DNA of 64,000 nt from Butyricicoccus pullicaecorum (lineage in GTDB: Bacteria > Bacillota > Clostridia > Oscillospirales > Butyricicoccaceae), in assembly GCA_018365995.1 (NCBI GenBank), contig JAGZIY010000003.1, positions 1 to 64,000 on the forward strand. The letters run 5' to 3'. Shown here piece by piece: positions 32,322 through 41,747 of the stretch. The translations under genes were made by a program, and so were the position numbers. The notes below the pieces were generated by a model. The model worked only from the letters and a program-made list of their open reading frames with translations. It searched no databases and was not told the origin of the DNA. Position 1 is the stretch's first letter. Every line of letters starts with the position of its first letter.

Positions 32322-32684
32322 ATGATGTCTGTATCGATTTATTATACAGCAAAGAGAGCATGGGCGCTGACGGCACAGGAACAACAGCGGTGCTGTGAAA
32401 TTGTAAAACGGTACGATACAGAATATCCGTTTGGCGAGCTGTATGAGGGATTTTGCATCTATGACTCGAAAAATGACAGCAGCCAAAATGGAGAATGTGT
32501 CATTTTGAGCGGTGCCGCAAAATTACCACCAGATGAGGAGCCGATGCTTTTGGTCGAGATTGTAAGCTGGTGGTTAGAATGTCTGCAAGAAATTACAGGT
32601 GTACTACGTGGCGCCCAGTGGAAGGTCAATCTTGATGATATGGAATTAGAATGGTCTGAGGAAAAACAGACATTCCCGCTATAA
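32322..32684 (+). CDS. Hypothetical protein
   Basis: A 120-residue soluble acidic protein (MMSVSIYYTAKRAWALTAQE; LVEIVSWWLECLQEITG; MELEWSEEKQTF). Composition with many tryptophans and acidic residues recalls small immunity-like or SUKH-like proteins but no family is clear. GGGGAG stands 9 bases before ATG 32322. Single gene between two terminators. Confidence 0.6.
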   Translation: MMSVSIYYTAKRAWALTAQEQQRCCEIVKRYDTEYPFGELYEGFCIYDSKNDSSQNGECVILSGAAKLPPDEEPMLLVEIVSWWLECLQEITGVLRGAQWKVNLDDMELEWSEEKQTFPL

Positions 32685-32723
32685 CATACTTCCCGTTCCA
32701 ATATATTCGAGCACAATTCAAAG

Positions 32724-32756
32724 AAGGCGGTGTGAAGAGACTCACGCCGCCTTTTT
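32724..32756. terminator. Terminator between convergent transcription units
   Basis: AAGGCGGTGTGA pairs with TCACGCCGCCTT (one G-T pair), followed by TTT. Confidence 0.8.
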
Positions 32757-32803
32757 GTGATAGAAAGCTTTTGATTCTTTGCTGTATAAAGGAATTTTGG
32801 GAT

Positions 32804-33154
32804 TTAAAATACATTATACAAATGTGGAAATTGTATTTGGGACAGGTGAAGAAGCATACCTGTGAGTTCTGCAACCTGCAAACGGGTTTCATTGATATCC
32901 TGATTTTTAGCCGCCTGCATTGCGCGCAGATATAAGGTTTCAATTTGGTCGATTTCATTGTGTGCGATTACAGCACCGAGTAAAGTTTTTTTGTCCTGCC
33001 ACTCTGCATAGCTTGCAGAAAGAACCTCAGGGGCTGTTTGTCCGGAAACAGAGGCAGATAATGCGTTTGCGGTCTGCGAGACCGTGCGGTATTCCATAAC
33101 ACAGCCAAAGATGATGAGCAAGAGCAGAACACAGGCGGTAACAATGCGTTTCAT
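32804..33154 (-). CDS. DUF4363-type membrane-anchored protein
   Basis: A 116-residue protein with a single N-terminal membrane helix (MKRIVTACVLLLLIIFGCVM) and an extracytoplasmic helical domain (KKTLLGAVIAHNEIDQIETL; RLQVAELTGMLLHLSQIQFP). These features and its place directly after a DUF421 gene match the DUF4363 family. Start overlaps the DUF421 stop (ATGA). Function unknown; the two proteins probably work as one unit at the membrane. Confidence 0.85.
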   Translation of the reverse strand: MKRIVTACVLLLLIIFGCVMEYRTVSQTANALSASVSGQTAPEVLSASYAEWQDKKTLLGAVIAHNEIDQIETLYLRAMQAAKNQDINETRLQVAELTGMLLHLSQIQFPHLYNVF

Positions 33155-33828
33155 GGCTCCTCCTTTTTTTGAATGAATTGATTGCCGCAGTCGTCAAGTG
33201 TCATGAGAAAAACATCGGAAATTCGAGGGATATTTGCCTTTTTGACCCGCTTTTCCAAATCAGACACTGTGAGATTTAATTGCGCAAGACTTCCCATAAC
33301 AGGGGTTCCTTCTGTAATCACAATAAATGGAACACCAATATCTGGTGGTGTACAGTTTATCATCTCGGCAGTTACAGGTTGAACCGGCTGTTTGAGTACA
33401 TAGGATAAACGACCATTGGGTTCTAAGATCCCATACTTGACATCTGAAATCGCTTGAATGTTGTTTTGCCGCAGGGCTTCAACGATTTCATCAGTTGAAA
33501 TACGCAGTTCACGTAATTTTTTGATGTCCAGCTTGCCATGACGAATCAGAATAGCTGCCTGACCATTGATAAAACGGCGCAAACGGCGGCTTTTGAGACA
33601 GAGGTGAGATACCAGAATTTCAATAGAAACCAGAACACCCATAGGAACGAGTCCAGCTGTCAGCGGTATGCCGAGATCCTGCATGGGAACTGCTGCAAGT
33701 TCAGATAACAGGATGGTAATGACAAGATCAGATGGTTCAAGTTCGCCAATTTGCCGCTTGCCCATGAGACGGATTGAGAAAATGATTGCAATATAAAGAA
33801 CCAATGTACGTACCAGAGAAACAGACAT
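33151..33828 (-). CDS. DUF421 (YetF/YrbG-type) membrane protein
   Basis: A 225-residue protein with three N-terminal membrane segments (LVRTLVLYIAIIFSIRLMGK, DLVITILLSELAAVPM, AGLVPMGVLVSIEILVS) and a cytoplasmic domain with the family motif RRFINGQAAILIRHGKLD and MTLDDCGN near the end. DUF421 proteins are frequent in spore-forming Firmicutes; their role is not defined. First gene of a two-gene operon. Confidence 0.9.
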   Translation of the reverse strand: MSVSLVRTLVLYIAIIFSIRLMGKRQIGELEPSDLVITILLSELAAVPMQDLGIPLTAGLVPMGVLVSIEILVSHLCLKSRRLRRFINGQAAILIRHGKLDIKKLRELRISTDEIVEALRQNNIQAISDVKYGILEPNGRLSYVLKQPVQPVTAEMINCTPPDIGVPFIVITEGTPVMGSLAQLNLTVSDLEKRVKKANIPRISDVFLMTLDDCGNQFIQKKEEP

Positions 33829-33909
33829 GGGAATGTCTCCTTTGTTTGAATTTCTGATTTATTATGCACAAGATATCATAAAGTTATGCAGATTGTCAAA
33901 ACATTTTCG

Positions 33910-33938
33910 TTGACAAAAGTGTAAAAGGATTTTATAAT
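33910..33938 (+). promoter_or_regulatory. Promoter of the ilv operon
   Basis: TTGACA (33910-33915), 17-base spacer, TATAAT (33933-33938): a consensus sigma-A promoter. Confidence 0.9.
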
Positions 33939-33959
33939 GAGAACATACAGTTGATACAT

Positions 33960-34247
33960 AATTTAACAAATGCAAGGAACGGGATAGTAGCCCCAGCGCT
34001 TTTTTAGAGAGTCATCGGTTGGTGGAAGATGGCAGAGCAATGGTGTGTGAAAATCACCCGCGAGCAGTCTGAATGAAATAATTTAGTAATTCAGGACGGA
34101 GAACCACCGTTATCAGGTAAGCGTATAGCAGTTTTGCGCTGTACGTGCAGAGTGGTCGTCAGTCTGTATACTGACGGCAAGTAGAGTGGTACCGCAGAGA
34201 ACCAATCAGGTCTTTGTCTCTTAAAAGAGATAATGACCTGTTTTTTT
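33960..34247 (+). promoter_or_regulatory. T-box leader (isoleucine specifier) of the ilv operon
   Basis: The leader contains the T-box core AAGTAGAGTGGTACCGC (34179-34195), which pairs with uncharged tRNA. The 3' side of Stem I reads GTGAAAATCACCC, which puts ATC (34053-34055) in the specifier position and predicts tRNA-Ile sensing. A terminator stem (34207-34240) with a seven-T run follows; when uncharged tRNA-Ile binds, the antiterminator built on the T-box forms instead and the ilv genes are transcribed. The specifier assignment is my reading by eye and fits the pathway downstream. Confidence 0.92.
34207..34247 (+). terminator. T-box attenuator terminator
   Basis: CAGGTCTTTGTCTC pairs with GAGATAATGACCTG, followed by TTTTTTT. 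It competes with the antiterminator of the T-box leader. Confidence 0.88.
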
Positions 34248-34275
34248 ATAACGATATAGAAAGGTGAGATGGCAA

Positions 34276-35940
34276 ATGAGATACAATGGCGCACAGATTT
34301 TGTGTGAGACTCTGTTGGAACAGGGTGTTGATACAATTTTCGGTTATCCGGGTGGCGCAGTTCTAAATATTTATGATGCACTATACCAATATCAAGATCG
34401 CATTCGCCATATTTTGACGGCCCATGAACAGGGTGCCGCCCATGCAGCAGATGGATATGCTCGTGCAACTGGAAAAACAGGTGTTGTACTTGCAACCTCT
34501 GGACCGGGGGCGACCAATTTGGTAACGGGTATCGCAACCGCTTATATGGATTCTATTCCTATGGTGGCAATCACCGGAAATGTGGGCGTCCCTCTTATCG
34601 GTAAGGATTCCTTTCAAGAGGTTTATATTGCAGGCATTACCATGCCAATTACCAAGCATAACTTTGTTGTCGGGCGCGTAGAGGAGCTTGCAGATATTGT
34701 GCGGGAAGCATTCCAAATTGCGCAGAGCGGCAGACCGGGACCTGTCCTGATTGATATTCCAAAAGATGTCACTGCTGCAATGTGTGAATTTTCTGCAAAG
34801 CCGGTAAGCCCCATTACAGAGACCTATGATGTTTCAGATGCGGATTTTAGACGGATTGCTGCAGAAATCAATGCGGCAAAATGTCCGGTTATCTATTATG
34901 GCGGCGGTATTATTGCATCAGGCGCTTGTGAAGAGTTGATTGCACTCATGCACAGAGCAGATATTCCAGCAACTGGAACAGTTATGTCAATTGGCAGTGT
35001 GCCATCGGATGACCCGTTATATCTTGGTATGATTGGCATGCACGGCAAGGTATCTGCTGGTTGGGCAATCGATCGATCAGATCTACTCCTGTCAATTGGT
35101 ACACGTTTTTCTGACCGTGTTGCAACAAATACCAATCGCTTTGCCCCAGATGCACGGATTATCCATGTAGATGTCGATGCAGCAGAAATCAACAAGAATA
35201 TGCCAGCAGATGATTTTCTGGTATCTGATGCAAAGACATTTTTGTCCGGTATCCTGCCCTATATTCAGCAGGCAAGACATGATGATTGGCGTGCGCAGAT
35301 CGAGGAATGGCGTGTTAAGTTGGATTATAAGCCGAAAGACGCAGAAGATTGTCTGCATCCTCATCAAATCGTGCAAATCTGTACTGAACTTGGTGGAGAT
35401 GACCTCATTTTTACAACTGATGTTGGTCAGCATCAAATGTGGACTGCACAATATTGTGCCCGCAGCCATCCAAGACAATTCCTGACTTCTGGCGGATTGG
35501 GAACAATGGGGTTTGGTTATGGTGCAGCAATCGGGGCAAAGGCAGCAAGACCAGATCAGCCAGTCATTCATATCACGGGTGACGGCTCGTTCCACATGAA
35601 TCTCAATGAGCTTTGTACAACCGTGACCTATCAGATTCCGGTCATCACAGTGATTATGAACAATCAGGTGCTGGGTATGGTGCGTCAGTGGCAGAGAATG
35701 TTTTACGAGGACCGGTTTTCCTCCACAACTTTGGAGCGCAAGACCGATTATGTGAAGCTTGCGGAAGCATTTGGCGCAAGGGGACTTCGCTGTACAACGC
35801 CAAAGGAATTGAGGGAGGCTCTTGCAAAGGCACTTGTACACAATGGACCGACTGTCATTGACTGTGTGGTAGACCGAGATGAGCGGGTTCTGCCAATGAT
35901 TGCTGCGGGTGAGGATATCCGTAATATCATTGCAGATTAA
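34276..35940 (+). CDS. ilvB: Acetolactate synthase large subunit
   Basis: A 554-residue ThDP- and FAD-dependent enzyme that makes acetolactate or acetohydroxybutyrate from pyruvate, first common step of Val/Leu/Ile synthesis. Visible: FGYPGGAVLNIYDALY with the catalytic glutamate in LTAHEQGAAHAADGYAR, GVPLIGKDSFQEV, and the ThDP motif HITGDGSFHMNLNEL ... VIMNNQ. ATG 34276 has AAAGGTGA 8 bases upstream; the GTG at 34264 lies within that site. First gene of the operon under T-box control. Confidence 0.97.
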   Translation: MRYNGAQILCETLLEQGVDTIFGYPGGAVLNIYDALYQYQDRIRHILTAHEQGAAHAADGYARATGKTGVVLATSGPGATNLVTGIATAYMDSIPMVAITGNVGVPLIGKDSFQEVYIAGITMPITKHNFVVGRVEELADIVREAFQIAQSGRPGPVLIDIPKDVTAAMCEFSAKPVSPITETYDVSDADFRRIAAEINAAKCPVIYYGGGIIASGACEELIALMHRADIPATGTVMSIGSVPSDDPLYLGMIGMHGKVSAGWAIDRSDLLLSIGTRFSDRVATNTNRFAPDARIIHVDVDAAEINKNMPADDFLVSDAKTFLSGILPYIQQARHDDWRAQIEEWRVKLDYKPKDAEDCLHPHQIVQICTELGGDDLIFTTDVGQHQMWTAQYCARSHPRQFLTSGGLGTMGFGYGAAIGAKAARPDQPVIHITGDGSFHMNLNELCTTVTYQIPVITVIMNNQVLGMVRQWQRMFYEDRFSSTTLERKTDYVKLAEAFGARGLRCTTPKELREALAKALVHNGPTVIDCVVDRDERVLPMIAAGEDIRNIIAD

Positions 35941-35952
35941 GGGGGAAAAACC

Positions 35953-36432
35953 ATGCACAATAAATATATTGTTTCTGTTTTGGTAAAAAACCATTCAGGC
36001 GTTTTGGCACGTGTCGCAAGCCTATTTGGACGACGGGCATTCAATATTGATTCCCTAACTGTTTCTGCGACAACAGATCCAAAAATTTCACGCATGTCCA
36101 TCATTGTCACTGCGGACGAAAAGGTGCTGGAGCAGGTCATCAAACAAATCTCCAAGCTCTATGAGGTCATTGAGGTCGAACAGCTTTGGGAGGACGAAAG
36201 CTATTGCAAGGAGTTGGTCTTTGTCAAGATGTCTGCGCCGGACACTTTGAGCCGTAATGTAATTCGTGAGGTTGCCGGGGTGTATCAGGCAAATATTGTA
36301 GAGTCTCAGGGAGACACGATGATTATAGAGTTGACTGAGGTGCCAAGCCGAATCGATGCCTTTTTAGATGTCATTGCAAATTTTGAAATGATTGAAATGT
36401 GTCGTTCGGGTGTGACAGCGATGGTCAAATAA
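35953..36432 (+). CDS. ilvN: Acetolactate synthase small (regulatory) subunit
   Basis: A 159-residue protein: N-terminal ACT domain (VSVLVKNHSGVLARVASLFG; RRAFNIDSLTVS) and a C-terminal ALS_ss domain (LIIEL-like MIIELTEVPSRIDAFLDV). It activates the large subunit and gives feedback inhibition by valine in many bacteria. Starts 12 bases after ilvB with a GGGGG-rich site. Confidence 0.96.
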   Translation: MHNKYIVSVLVKNHSGVLARVASLFGRRAFNIDSLTVSATTDPKISRMSIIVTADEKVLEQVIKQISKLYEVIEVEQLWEDESYCKELVFVKMSAPDTLSRNVIREVAGVYQANIVESQGDTMIIELTEVPSRIDAFLDVIANFEMIEMCRSGVTAMVK

Positions 36433-36480
36433 AGGGTATTCATTTATTCATATAAACAAGTATTTTAGGAGGAAAAAACC

Positions 36481-37476
36481 ATGGTAAAGATGTATTATGA
36501 TTCTGACTGCAATCTCTCGCTGCTTGATGGTAAGACCGTAGCAATTTTGGGCTTCGGTTCGCAGGGGCATGCGCATGCAATGAACTTGCATGATTCGGGT
36601 GTTAAGGTTGTCGTTGGTTTGCGCCCCGGTTCTAATCACATTGCAAAGGCAGAGGCTGCGGGCTTGACCGTAAAAACACCGGCAGAGGCTGCTGCGGAAG
36701 GCGATATCATTATGATGCTTGTTCCAGATGAGAAGCAGGCAGATATCTATAAGGAGGTTGTGGCACCGAATCTGAAGCCGGGCAATGTACTTGCATTTGC
36801 ACATGGTTTCAATATTCACTACCGTCAAATTGTTCCGCCGGCAGATGTAGATGTCATCATGATTGCACCAAAGGGACCCGGTCACACAGTTCGCCGTACC
36901 TATGTAGAGGGGGCAGGTGTGCCGGCACTGGCTTGCGTGCATCAGGATGCTTCCGGTAAGGCAATGGATATTGCGCTGGCATATGCTGCTGGCATTGGCG
37001 CTGGTCGTGCGGGGATTCTGGAGTCTACTTTCCGTACAGAGACCGAAACCGACCTCTTTGGTGAGCAGGCTGTTCTGTGCGGCGGTGTTTGTGAACTGAT
37101 GAAGGCTGGCTTTGAGACTCTGGTTGAGGCCGGATATGCACCAGAAAACGCATATTTTGAGTGTGTACATGAAATGAAGCTTATCATTGACCTTGTAAAT
37201 GAGGGAGGCTTTGCCAAGATGCGCTATTCGATTTCGGATACTGCAGAGTATGGCGACTACCGTACAGGTAAGCGTATTATCACGGAGGAGACACGTAAGG
37301 AAATGAAGAAAGTTCTGCGTGAGATTCAAGATGGTACCTTTGCTTCTGAATGGATTCAGGAGAACCGGGCAGGCGGCAGAGCAAAGTTCCTCGCAACCCG
37401 TCAGCTGGAAGCGGAGACTGAGCTTGAGGAAACGGGTAAGAAATTGCGCAGCATGATGAGTTGGCTCAAGAAGTAA
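36481..37476 (+). CDS. ilvC: Ketol-acid reductoisomerase
   Basis: A 331-residue class I enzyme using NAD(P)H and Mg2+. N-terminal Rossmann motif ILGFGSQGHAHAMNLHDSG, the NADPH-loop segment VGLRPGSNH, MIAPKGPGHTVR, and the C-terminal helical domain with DLFGEQAVLCGGV and the metal-binding glutamates. AGGAGG precedes the ATG. Ends before a terminator hairpin. Confidence 0.98.
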   Translation: MVKMYYDSDCNLSLLDGKTVAILGFGSQGHAHAMNLHDSGVKVVVGLRPGSNHIAKAEAAGLTVKTPAEAAAEGDIIMMLVPDEKQADIYKEVVAPNLKPGNVLAFAHGFNIHYRQIVPPADVDVIMIAPKGPGHTVRRTYVEGAGVPALACVHQDASGKAMDIALAYAAGIGAGRAGILESTFRTETETDLFGEQAVLCGGVCELMKAGFETLVEAGYAPENAYFECVHEMKLIIDLVNEGGFAKMRYSISDTAEYGDYRTGKRIITEETRKEMKKVLREIQDGTFASEWIQENRAGGRAKFLATRQLEAETELEETGKKLRSMMSWLKK

Positions 37477-37493
37477 AAGTTGTTTGTATGTTG

Positions 37494-37525
37494 GGGACGG
37501 ACGGCTGTGCCGCCCGTCCCGTTTT
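37494..37525 (+). terminator. Internal terminator between ilvC and ilvD
   Basis: GGGACGG-A-CGGC pairs with GCCG-C-CCGTCCC, followed by GTTTTTC. It lies 17 bases after the ilvC stop and about 25 bases before ilvD, so ilvD is probably transcribed at a reduced level. Confidence 0.8.
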
Positions 37526-37549
37526 TCTATCGGAATGGAGGGAATCCCT

Positions 37550-39214
37550 TTGGCTAAGAGAAGTGACAATATCACAGCAGGCGCAGCACGTATGCCAAAC
37601 CGTTCGCTGCTTCGTGCATGTGGATTGACAGAGGAGGAAATGTCACGCCCGCTGGTTGGCGTGGTTTCTGCATATTCGGAGATTATTCCGGGTCATATCA
37701 ATCTAGACAAGATTGCAGATGCGGTAAAGACTGGTGTCTCCATGGCGGGCGGTACTCCAGTGGTAGTACCTGCAATTGGAGTCTGCGATGGCATTGCGAT
37801 GGGGCATATCGGCATGAAATATTCACTGCCCTCTCGTGAACTCATTGCAGATTCTGTGGAAACGCTGGCGCAGGCGCATCAGCTGGACGCGCTGGTGCTT
37901 ATTCCAAACTGTGACAAAATTGTTCCGGGTATGCTGATGGCGGCTGCAAGACTGAACATTCCTTCTATATTGATTTCGGGTGGACCGATGCTGGCAGGGC
38001 GTTTCGATGGAGAAGAGATTTCTCTCTCCAAGACCTTTGAGACGGTTGGTGCCTATAAGGCAGGGCTTGTGACAGAGGAGCAGCTGTTGGAATGTGAGAC
38101 CGGCTCCTGCCCGGGCTGTGGCTCCTGTTCGGGTATGTATACGGCAAATTCGATGAATTGTCTGTCTGAGGCAATCGGTATGGCACTGCCGGGAAACGGT
38201 ACTATTCCAGCTGTCCATGCGGCACGTATTCATCTTGCAAAGCATGCAGGTATGAAAATTATGGAGTTGTTCAAAAAGGGCATCAAGCCGCGCGATATCC
38301 TGACTGCGAAGGCGTTTCGCAATGCACTTACCTGTGAAATGGCGCTGGGATGCTCGACCAATACCGTATTGCACTTGTTGGCAATCGCACATGAAGCTGA
38401 TGTGGAGGTGGATTTGCATTTGCTCAATGAGCTGTCTGCAAAGGTGCCGAATCTGTGCCATCTTGCACCAGCAGGTCCACACCATATTGAGGAACTTGAC
38501 CGCGCAGGCGGAATCCCTGCGGTCATGCATGAGCTGACCCAACGAAATCTGCTGGATCTGTCTCTCATTACCGCAACTGGAAAAACCGTAGGAGAAAATC
38601 TTGCAGGTGTTACAAATCGCAATCCGGAGGTCGTGCGCACAATCGACCATCCATATTCGGAAACGGGTGGAATTGCCGTGCTGTGGGGCAATCTGGCAGA
38701 AAATGGCTGTGTGGTAAAGCGGTCGGCAGTGGCACCCGAGATGATGGTACATTCTGGTCCAGCACGTGTATTTGATTCGGAGGATACTGCGATTGCAGCA
38801 ATTTATGGTGGTGAGATACACAAGGGTGATGTGGTCATCATTCGCTATGAGGGACCAAAGGGTGGTCCCGGGATGCGTGAAATGCTGAATCCGACCTCAG
38901 CTCTTGCCGGCATGAAGCTGGATAAGGACGTTGCGCTGATAACCGATGGACGTTTTTCGGGTGCATCTCGCGGCGCTTCCATTGGGCATGTATCGCCTGA
39001 AGCTGCTGCCGGAGGTAATATTGCATTGGTACAGGAAGGCGATCGGATTGAAATTGATATACCGAATAGTCGTGTACATTTGGCAATCTCTGACGAAGAA
39101 CTGGCATCACGCCGTGCAGCATTTGTGCTGCCGGAGCCAAAAATCAAGACCGGTTGGCTGGGACGCTATGCACGTCTGGTTTCTTCTGCTGATCAGGGTG
39201 CAATCATGCAATAA
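37550..39214 (+). CDS. ilvD: Dihydroxy-acid dehydratase
   Basis: A 554-residue iron-sulfur dehydratase, third common step of branched-chain amino acid synthesis. Cysteine motifs for the cluster: LIPNCDKIVPGM and ETGSCPGCGSCSGMYTANSM; signature GCSTNTVLHLLAIA and later DGRFSGASRGASIGHVSPEA. The start is TTG 37550 (then AKRSDNITAG), 7 bases after GGAGGG; ATG 37535 is inside that site's reach and would not use it. Last gene of the operon. Confidence 0.96.
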   Translation: MAKRSDNITAGAARMPNRSLLRACGLTEEEMSRPLVGVVSAYSEIIPGHINLDKIADAVKTGVSMAGGTPVVVPAIGVCDGIAMGHIGMKYSLPSRELIADSVETLAQAHQLDALVLIPNCDKIVPGMLMAAARLNIPSILISGGPMLAGRFDGEEISLSKTFETVGAYKAGLVTEEQLLECETGSCPGCGSCSGMYTANSMNCLSEAIGMALPGNGTIPAVHAARIHLAKHAGMKIMELFKKGIKPRDILTAKAFRNALTCEMALGCSTNTVLHLLAIAHEADVEVDLHLLNELSAKVPNLCHLAPAGPHHIEELDRAGGIPAVMHELTQRNLLDLSLITATGKTVGENLAGVTNRNPEVVRTIDHPYSETGGIAVLWGNLAENGCVVKRSAVAPEMMVHSGPARVFDSEDTAIAAIYGGEIHKGDVVIIRYEGPKGGPGMREMLNPTSALAGMKLDKDVALITDGRFSGASRGASIGHVSPEAAAGGNIALVQEGDRIEIDIPNSRVHLAISDEELASRRAAFVLPEPKIKTGWLGRYARLVSSADQGAIMQ

Positions 39215-39223
39215 AGTATGGAA

Positions 39224-39261
39224 AAAGCAAAGCAGGCTGTCAAGACAGCCTGCTTTGCTTT
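39224..39261. terminator. Perfect 18-bp bidirectional terminator
   Basis: AAAGCAAAGCAGGCTGTC and its complement pair around AA. It ends the ilv operon and overlaps the last codons and stop of the convergent AraC gene. Confidence 0.9.
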
Positions 39262-40082
39262 CTGTATGTGTTTGGACTGATTCCCGTTAATTTTTTAAAA
39301 CTCTGTGAAAAATAGCTGGGCGAGGAAAACCCTAACATCTGGCTGATGAGAGATAGGGAAAAGTCATCATTTTTAAGCAGCTTTTTGCCTTCGTCAATTC
39401 GGCAGGTCAGCATATAGTTAATCGGAGAAATCCCATATTCTTGTGTAAAGGCATGTGCCATGTGATATTTGCTGACATGTACGAGCTGCGCGAGAGAATC
39501 GAGCGAGAGATTTTCTGAAAAATGTCCATCAATATAGCGGCGCACAGTTGCACAAAGCTGGGTAGATTTTTTTCGAATAGGCGCAAGGGTCGCAGAAAAG
39601 TTGGTTTGTCGTTTTAACAGGATTACCAAAACATCCATAAGGTCTTGACAGATAAGTTCATATCCCGGAGATTTATTTTCAATTTCTTTGAGCATATTTT
39701 GCAGATAAAATAGAATATCGTCACGTACATTTTCAAAATTGACAATACAGTAACGTCCGTCCTCTTCCTCACTGACAGAAAGCTCCAACCCTTCTACACC
39801 CAGCGCAATATATGCAAGTGGATGGTCGCCCAGACTGATTTCCGTATGTGGGACATTGGCATTGACAATTACAAGGTCATTGGCAGAAACGGGATAGATT
39901 TGATCTGCAATGCGGAACTGTCCAACACCGTGTGTGACATAAAAAAGCTCTGAACAGGTATGGGTGTGTAGGATGCTGTGCCAGTCTCCGCCATATTTTG
40001 CAGAAGAAATATAAAGCAATCTTGCAGCATTACGGATACCATCGTTTTCCTGTGAAGCAAGCTCGTATCGGTTGGTACTCAT
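39240..40082 (-). CDS. AraC-family regulator of the sugar-uptake operon
   Basis: A 280-residue AraC-type protein. Residues about 15-115 form a cupin-like ligand domain (HTHTCSELFYVTHGVGQFR); the C-terminal 100 residues carry two HTH motifs (SLDSLAQLVHVSKYHMAHAF; LSLISQMLGFSSPSYFSQSF) and the ending FKKLTGISPNTYR. ATG 40082 has AGAGGA upstream; a longer frame has no site and runs through the intergenic region. It diverges from the sugar ABC operon, where the -10 box lacks a -35, so activation by this protein is likely. Its last codons lie in the shared terminator. Confidence 0.93.
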   Translation of the reverse strand: MSTNRYELASQENDGIRNAARLLYISSAKYGGDWHSILHTHTCSELFYVTHGVGQFRIADQIYPVSANDLVIVNANVPHTEISLGDHPLAYIALGVEGLELSVSEEEDGRYCIVNFENVRDDILFYLQNMLKEIENKSPGYELICQDLMDVLVILLKRQTNFSATLAPIRKKSTQLCATVRRYIDGHFSENLSLDSLAQLVHVSKYHMAHAFTQEYGISPINYMLTCRIDEGKKLLKNDDFSLSLISQMLGFSSPSYFSQSFKKLTGISPNTYRKQSRLS

Positions 40083-40409
40083 AGACAATCCTCTGAAGTC
40101 AATCACAAAATTTTTCCTCGAAAGCAAGATGATTATATAACAATAATCGATAAAAAACAAGTATATGAGAGAAAATAGGGATACATTGTTTTGAATCATT
40201 TTGCTTTTGTTGAGAGTAAAAAATAACATAACAAATTGCACAAATAGCACTGTGGAAATTTAGATATAATAAACGAAAACTTAAAAAATAACAAGATATA
40301 TAAAAAATATCGCAAGAAACGGCTTGATAAGATTATTTAGAAAGTTATACTAAAAACACAAGGACGGCATATGGATACATGTCGGAATGAGAAAAGGGAG
40401 GAAAACAAA
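40083..40409. other. Divergent regulatory region between AraC gene and ABC operon
   Basis: AT-rich, no gene. TATAAT at 40265-40270 on the plus strand has no recognisable -35 at 16-18 bases, as is common for AraC-activated promoters. Leader of about 130 bases to the lipoprotein start. No clear cre site seen. Confidence 0.5.
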
Positions 40410-41747
40410 ATGAAGAAGCTTTTAAGCGTTTTTCTGTGTACATCAATGGTTGCCTCTTTGGTTGCAGGCTGCGGCGGCAGTCAGCAGCCGGACAATACGG
40501 AGGGCGGCGCCCCTACCGCACAAGGAACCATTAAGGTTGCAGCGCTGGAAACTGGCTATGGGGCTGCTATGTGGGGCGAAGTTTGCGAGGCATTTACAGC
40601 AGAAACGGGAATCAAGGTGGAGTTGACCACCGATAAGAAGCTGGAAGACGTGATCGGACCTTCCATGCAGGGCGGTGATTATCCAGACGTTGTTCATCTG
40701 GCAACCGGTCGTGAGGCTGCTCTGACTGAACAGTTCATCAAGGGAAATCTCATTGAGGATGTTACCGATGTACTGTCTATGCAGGTTCCGGGTGAGGATG
40801 TCAAGGTTTCTGATAAAATCGCAGGTGGTTTTACAGATACCTCTCTGACCAATCCCTACGGTGATGGCAAGACCTACCTCATGCCGATGTTCTATTCTCC
40901 GTGCGGTCTGTTTTACAATGCCGGTCTTTTGGAAGAAAAGGGCTGGTCTGTTCCAAGCACTTGGGATGAAATGTGGGAGTTGGGCGAAAAGGCAAAGGCA
41001 GAGGGCATTTATCTGTTTACCTACCCGACAACTGGTTACTTCGATACATTCTTCTATGCACTGATGTATTCCGTAGGTGGTCCGGAATTCTTTGATAAGG
41101 CGACACATTACGAAGAAGGTATATGGGAGACTCCGGAAGCACAGAAGTGCTTTGATATCATTGCAAAACTGGCAAGCTATACCAATCCAATTACACCAGC
41201 ACAGGCAAATGATCAGGACTTTACCCAGAATCAGCAGCTTGTTATGGATAACAAGGCAATCTTTATGCCAAACGGCACATGGATTGTAGGTGAAATGGAG
41301 GCAGCACCACGCGCAGAAGGCTTTAAGTGGGGTATGACTGCACTGCCCGCTGTAGAAAAAGGTGGAGACAGTTATAGCTACACATGGTTTGAGCAGGCAT
41401 GGATTCCGTCTGGTGCAGAAAATATAGATGCTGCAAAACAGTTCATGGCATTCTTGTACAGTGATAAGGCATGTGAGATTTTTGCAAAGTCTAATGCAAT
41501 TCAGCCGGTTCTCAACATTGCAGACAAGCTGCAAGGCGACAATGTCATGTTCTATTCGATTTATGACAATGGTGCAAAGGCTGCGATGGGCAACTTCGCT
41601 GCATTTGAAGCAATTCCGGGCGTAGAAGTACGTACAGTATTCTTTGATCCGGTAAACTCGTTGGTATCTGGCGATATGACCAAGGAAGCATGGGTAGACG
41701 GCATTATCAAGGCAAGTGATCAAATGCGTGCAAATCTGAAAAAGTAA
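40410..41747 (+). CDS. Sugar ABC transporter substrate-binding lipoprotein
   Basis: A 445-residue extracellular binding protein with lipoprotein signal (MKKLLSVFLCTSMVASLVAGC, cysteine at 21). It is of the family 1 extracellular binding type (TIKVAALETGYGAAM; YPDVVHLATG; PCGLFYNAGLLEEKGW; DNKAIFMPNGTW; ASDQMRANLK). It captures an oligosaccharide for the permeases downstream; the GH112 gene in the operon suggests a galactosyl-hexosamine disaccharide. GGGAGG lies 8 bases before the ATG; the longer frame from 40371 has no site. Confidence 0.93.
   Translation: MKKLLSVFLCTSMVASLVAGCGGSQQPDNTEGGAPTAQGTIKVAALETGYGAAMWGEVCEAFTAETGIKVELTTDKKLEDVIGPSMQGGDYPDVVHLATGREAALTEQFIKGNLIEDVTDVLSMQVPGEDVKVSDKIAGGFTDTSLTNPYGDGKTYLMPMFYSPCGLFYNAGLLEEKGWSVPSTWDEMWELGEKAKAEGIYLFTYPTTGYFDTFFYALMYSVGGPEFFDKATHYEEGIWETPEAQKCFDIIAKLASYTNPITPAQANDQDFTQNQQLVMDNKAIFMPNGTWIVGEMEAAPRAEGFKWGMTALPAVEKGGDSYSYTWFEQAWIPSGAENIDAAKQFMAFLYSDKACEIFAKSNAIQPVLNIADKLQGDNVMFYSIYDNGAKAAMGNFAAFEAIPGVEVRTVFFDPVNSLVSGDMTKEAWVDGIIKASDQMRANLKK

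Noticed and set aside
36448..37575. 375-codon minus-strand frame over ilvC
   Set aside because: Antisense shadow of a clear gene with biased codons; no family features.
37823..38821. 332-codon minus-strand frame over ilvD
   Set aside because: Antisense shadow; composition rich in Cys, His and Arg.
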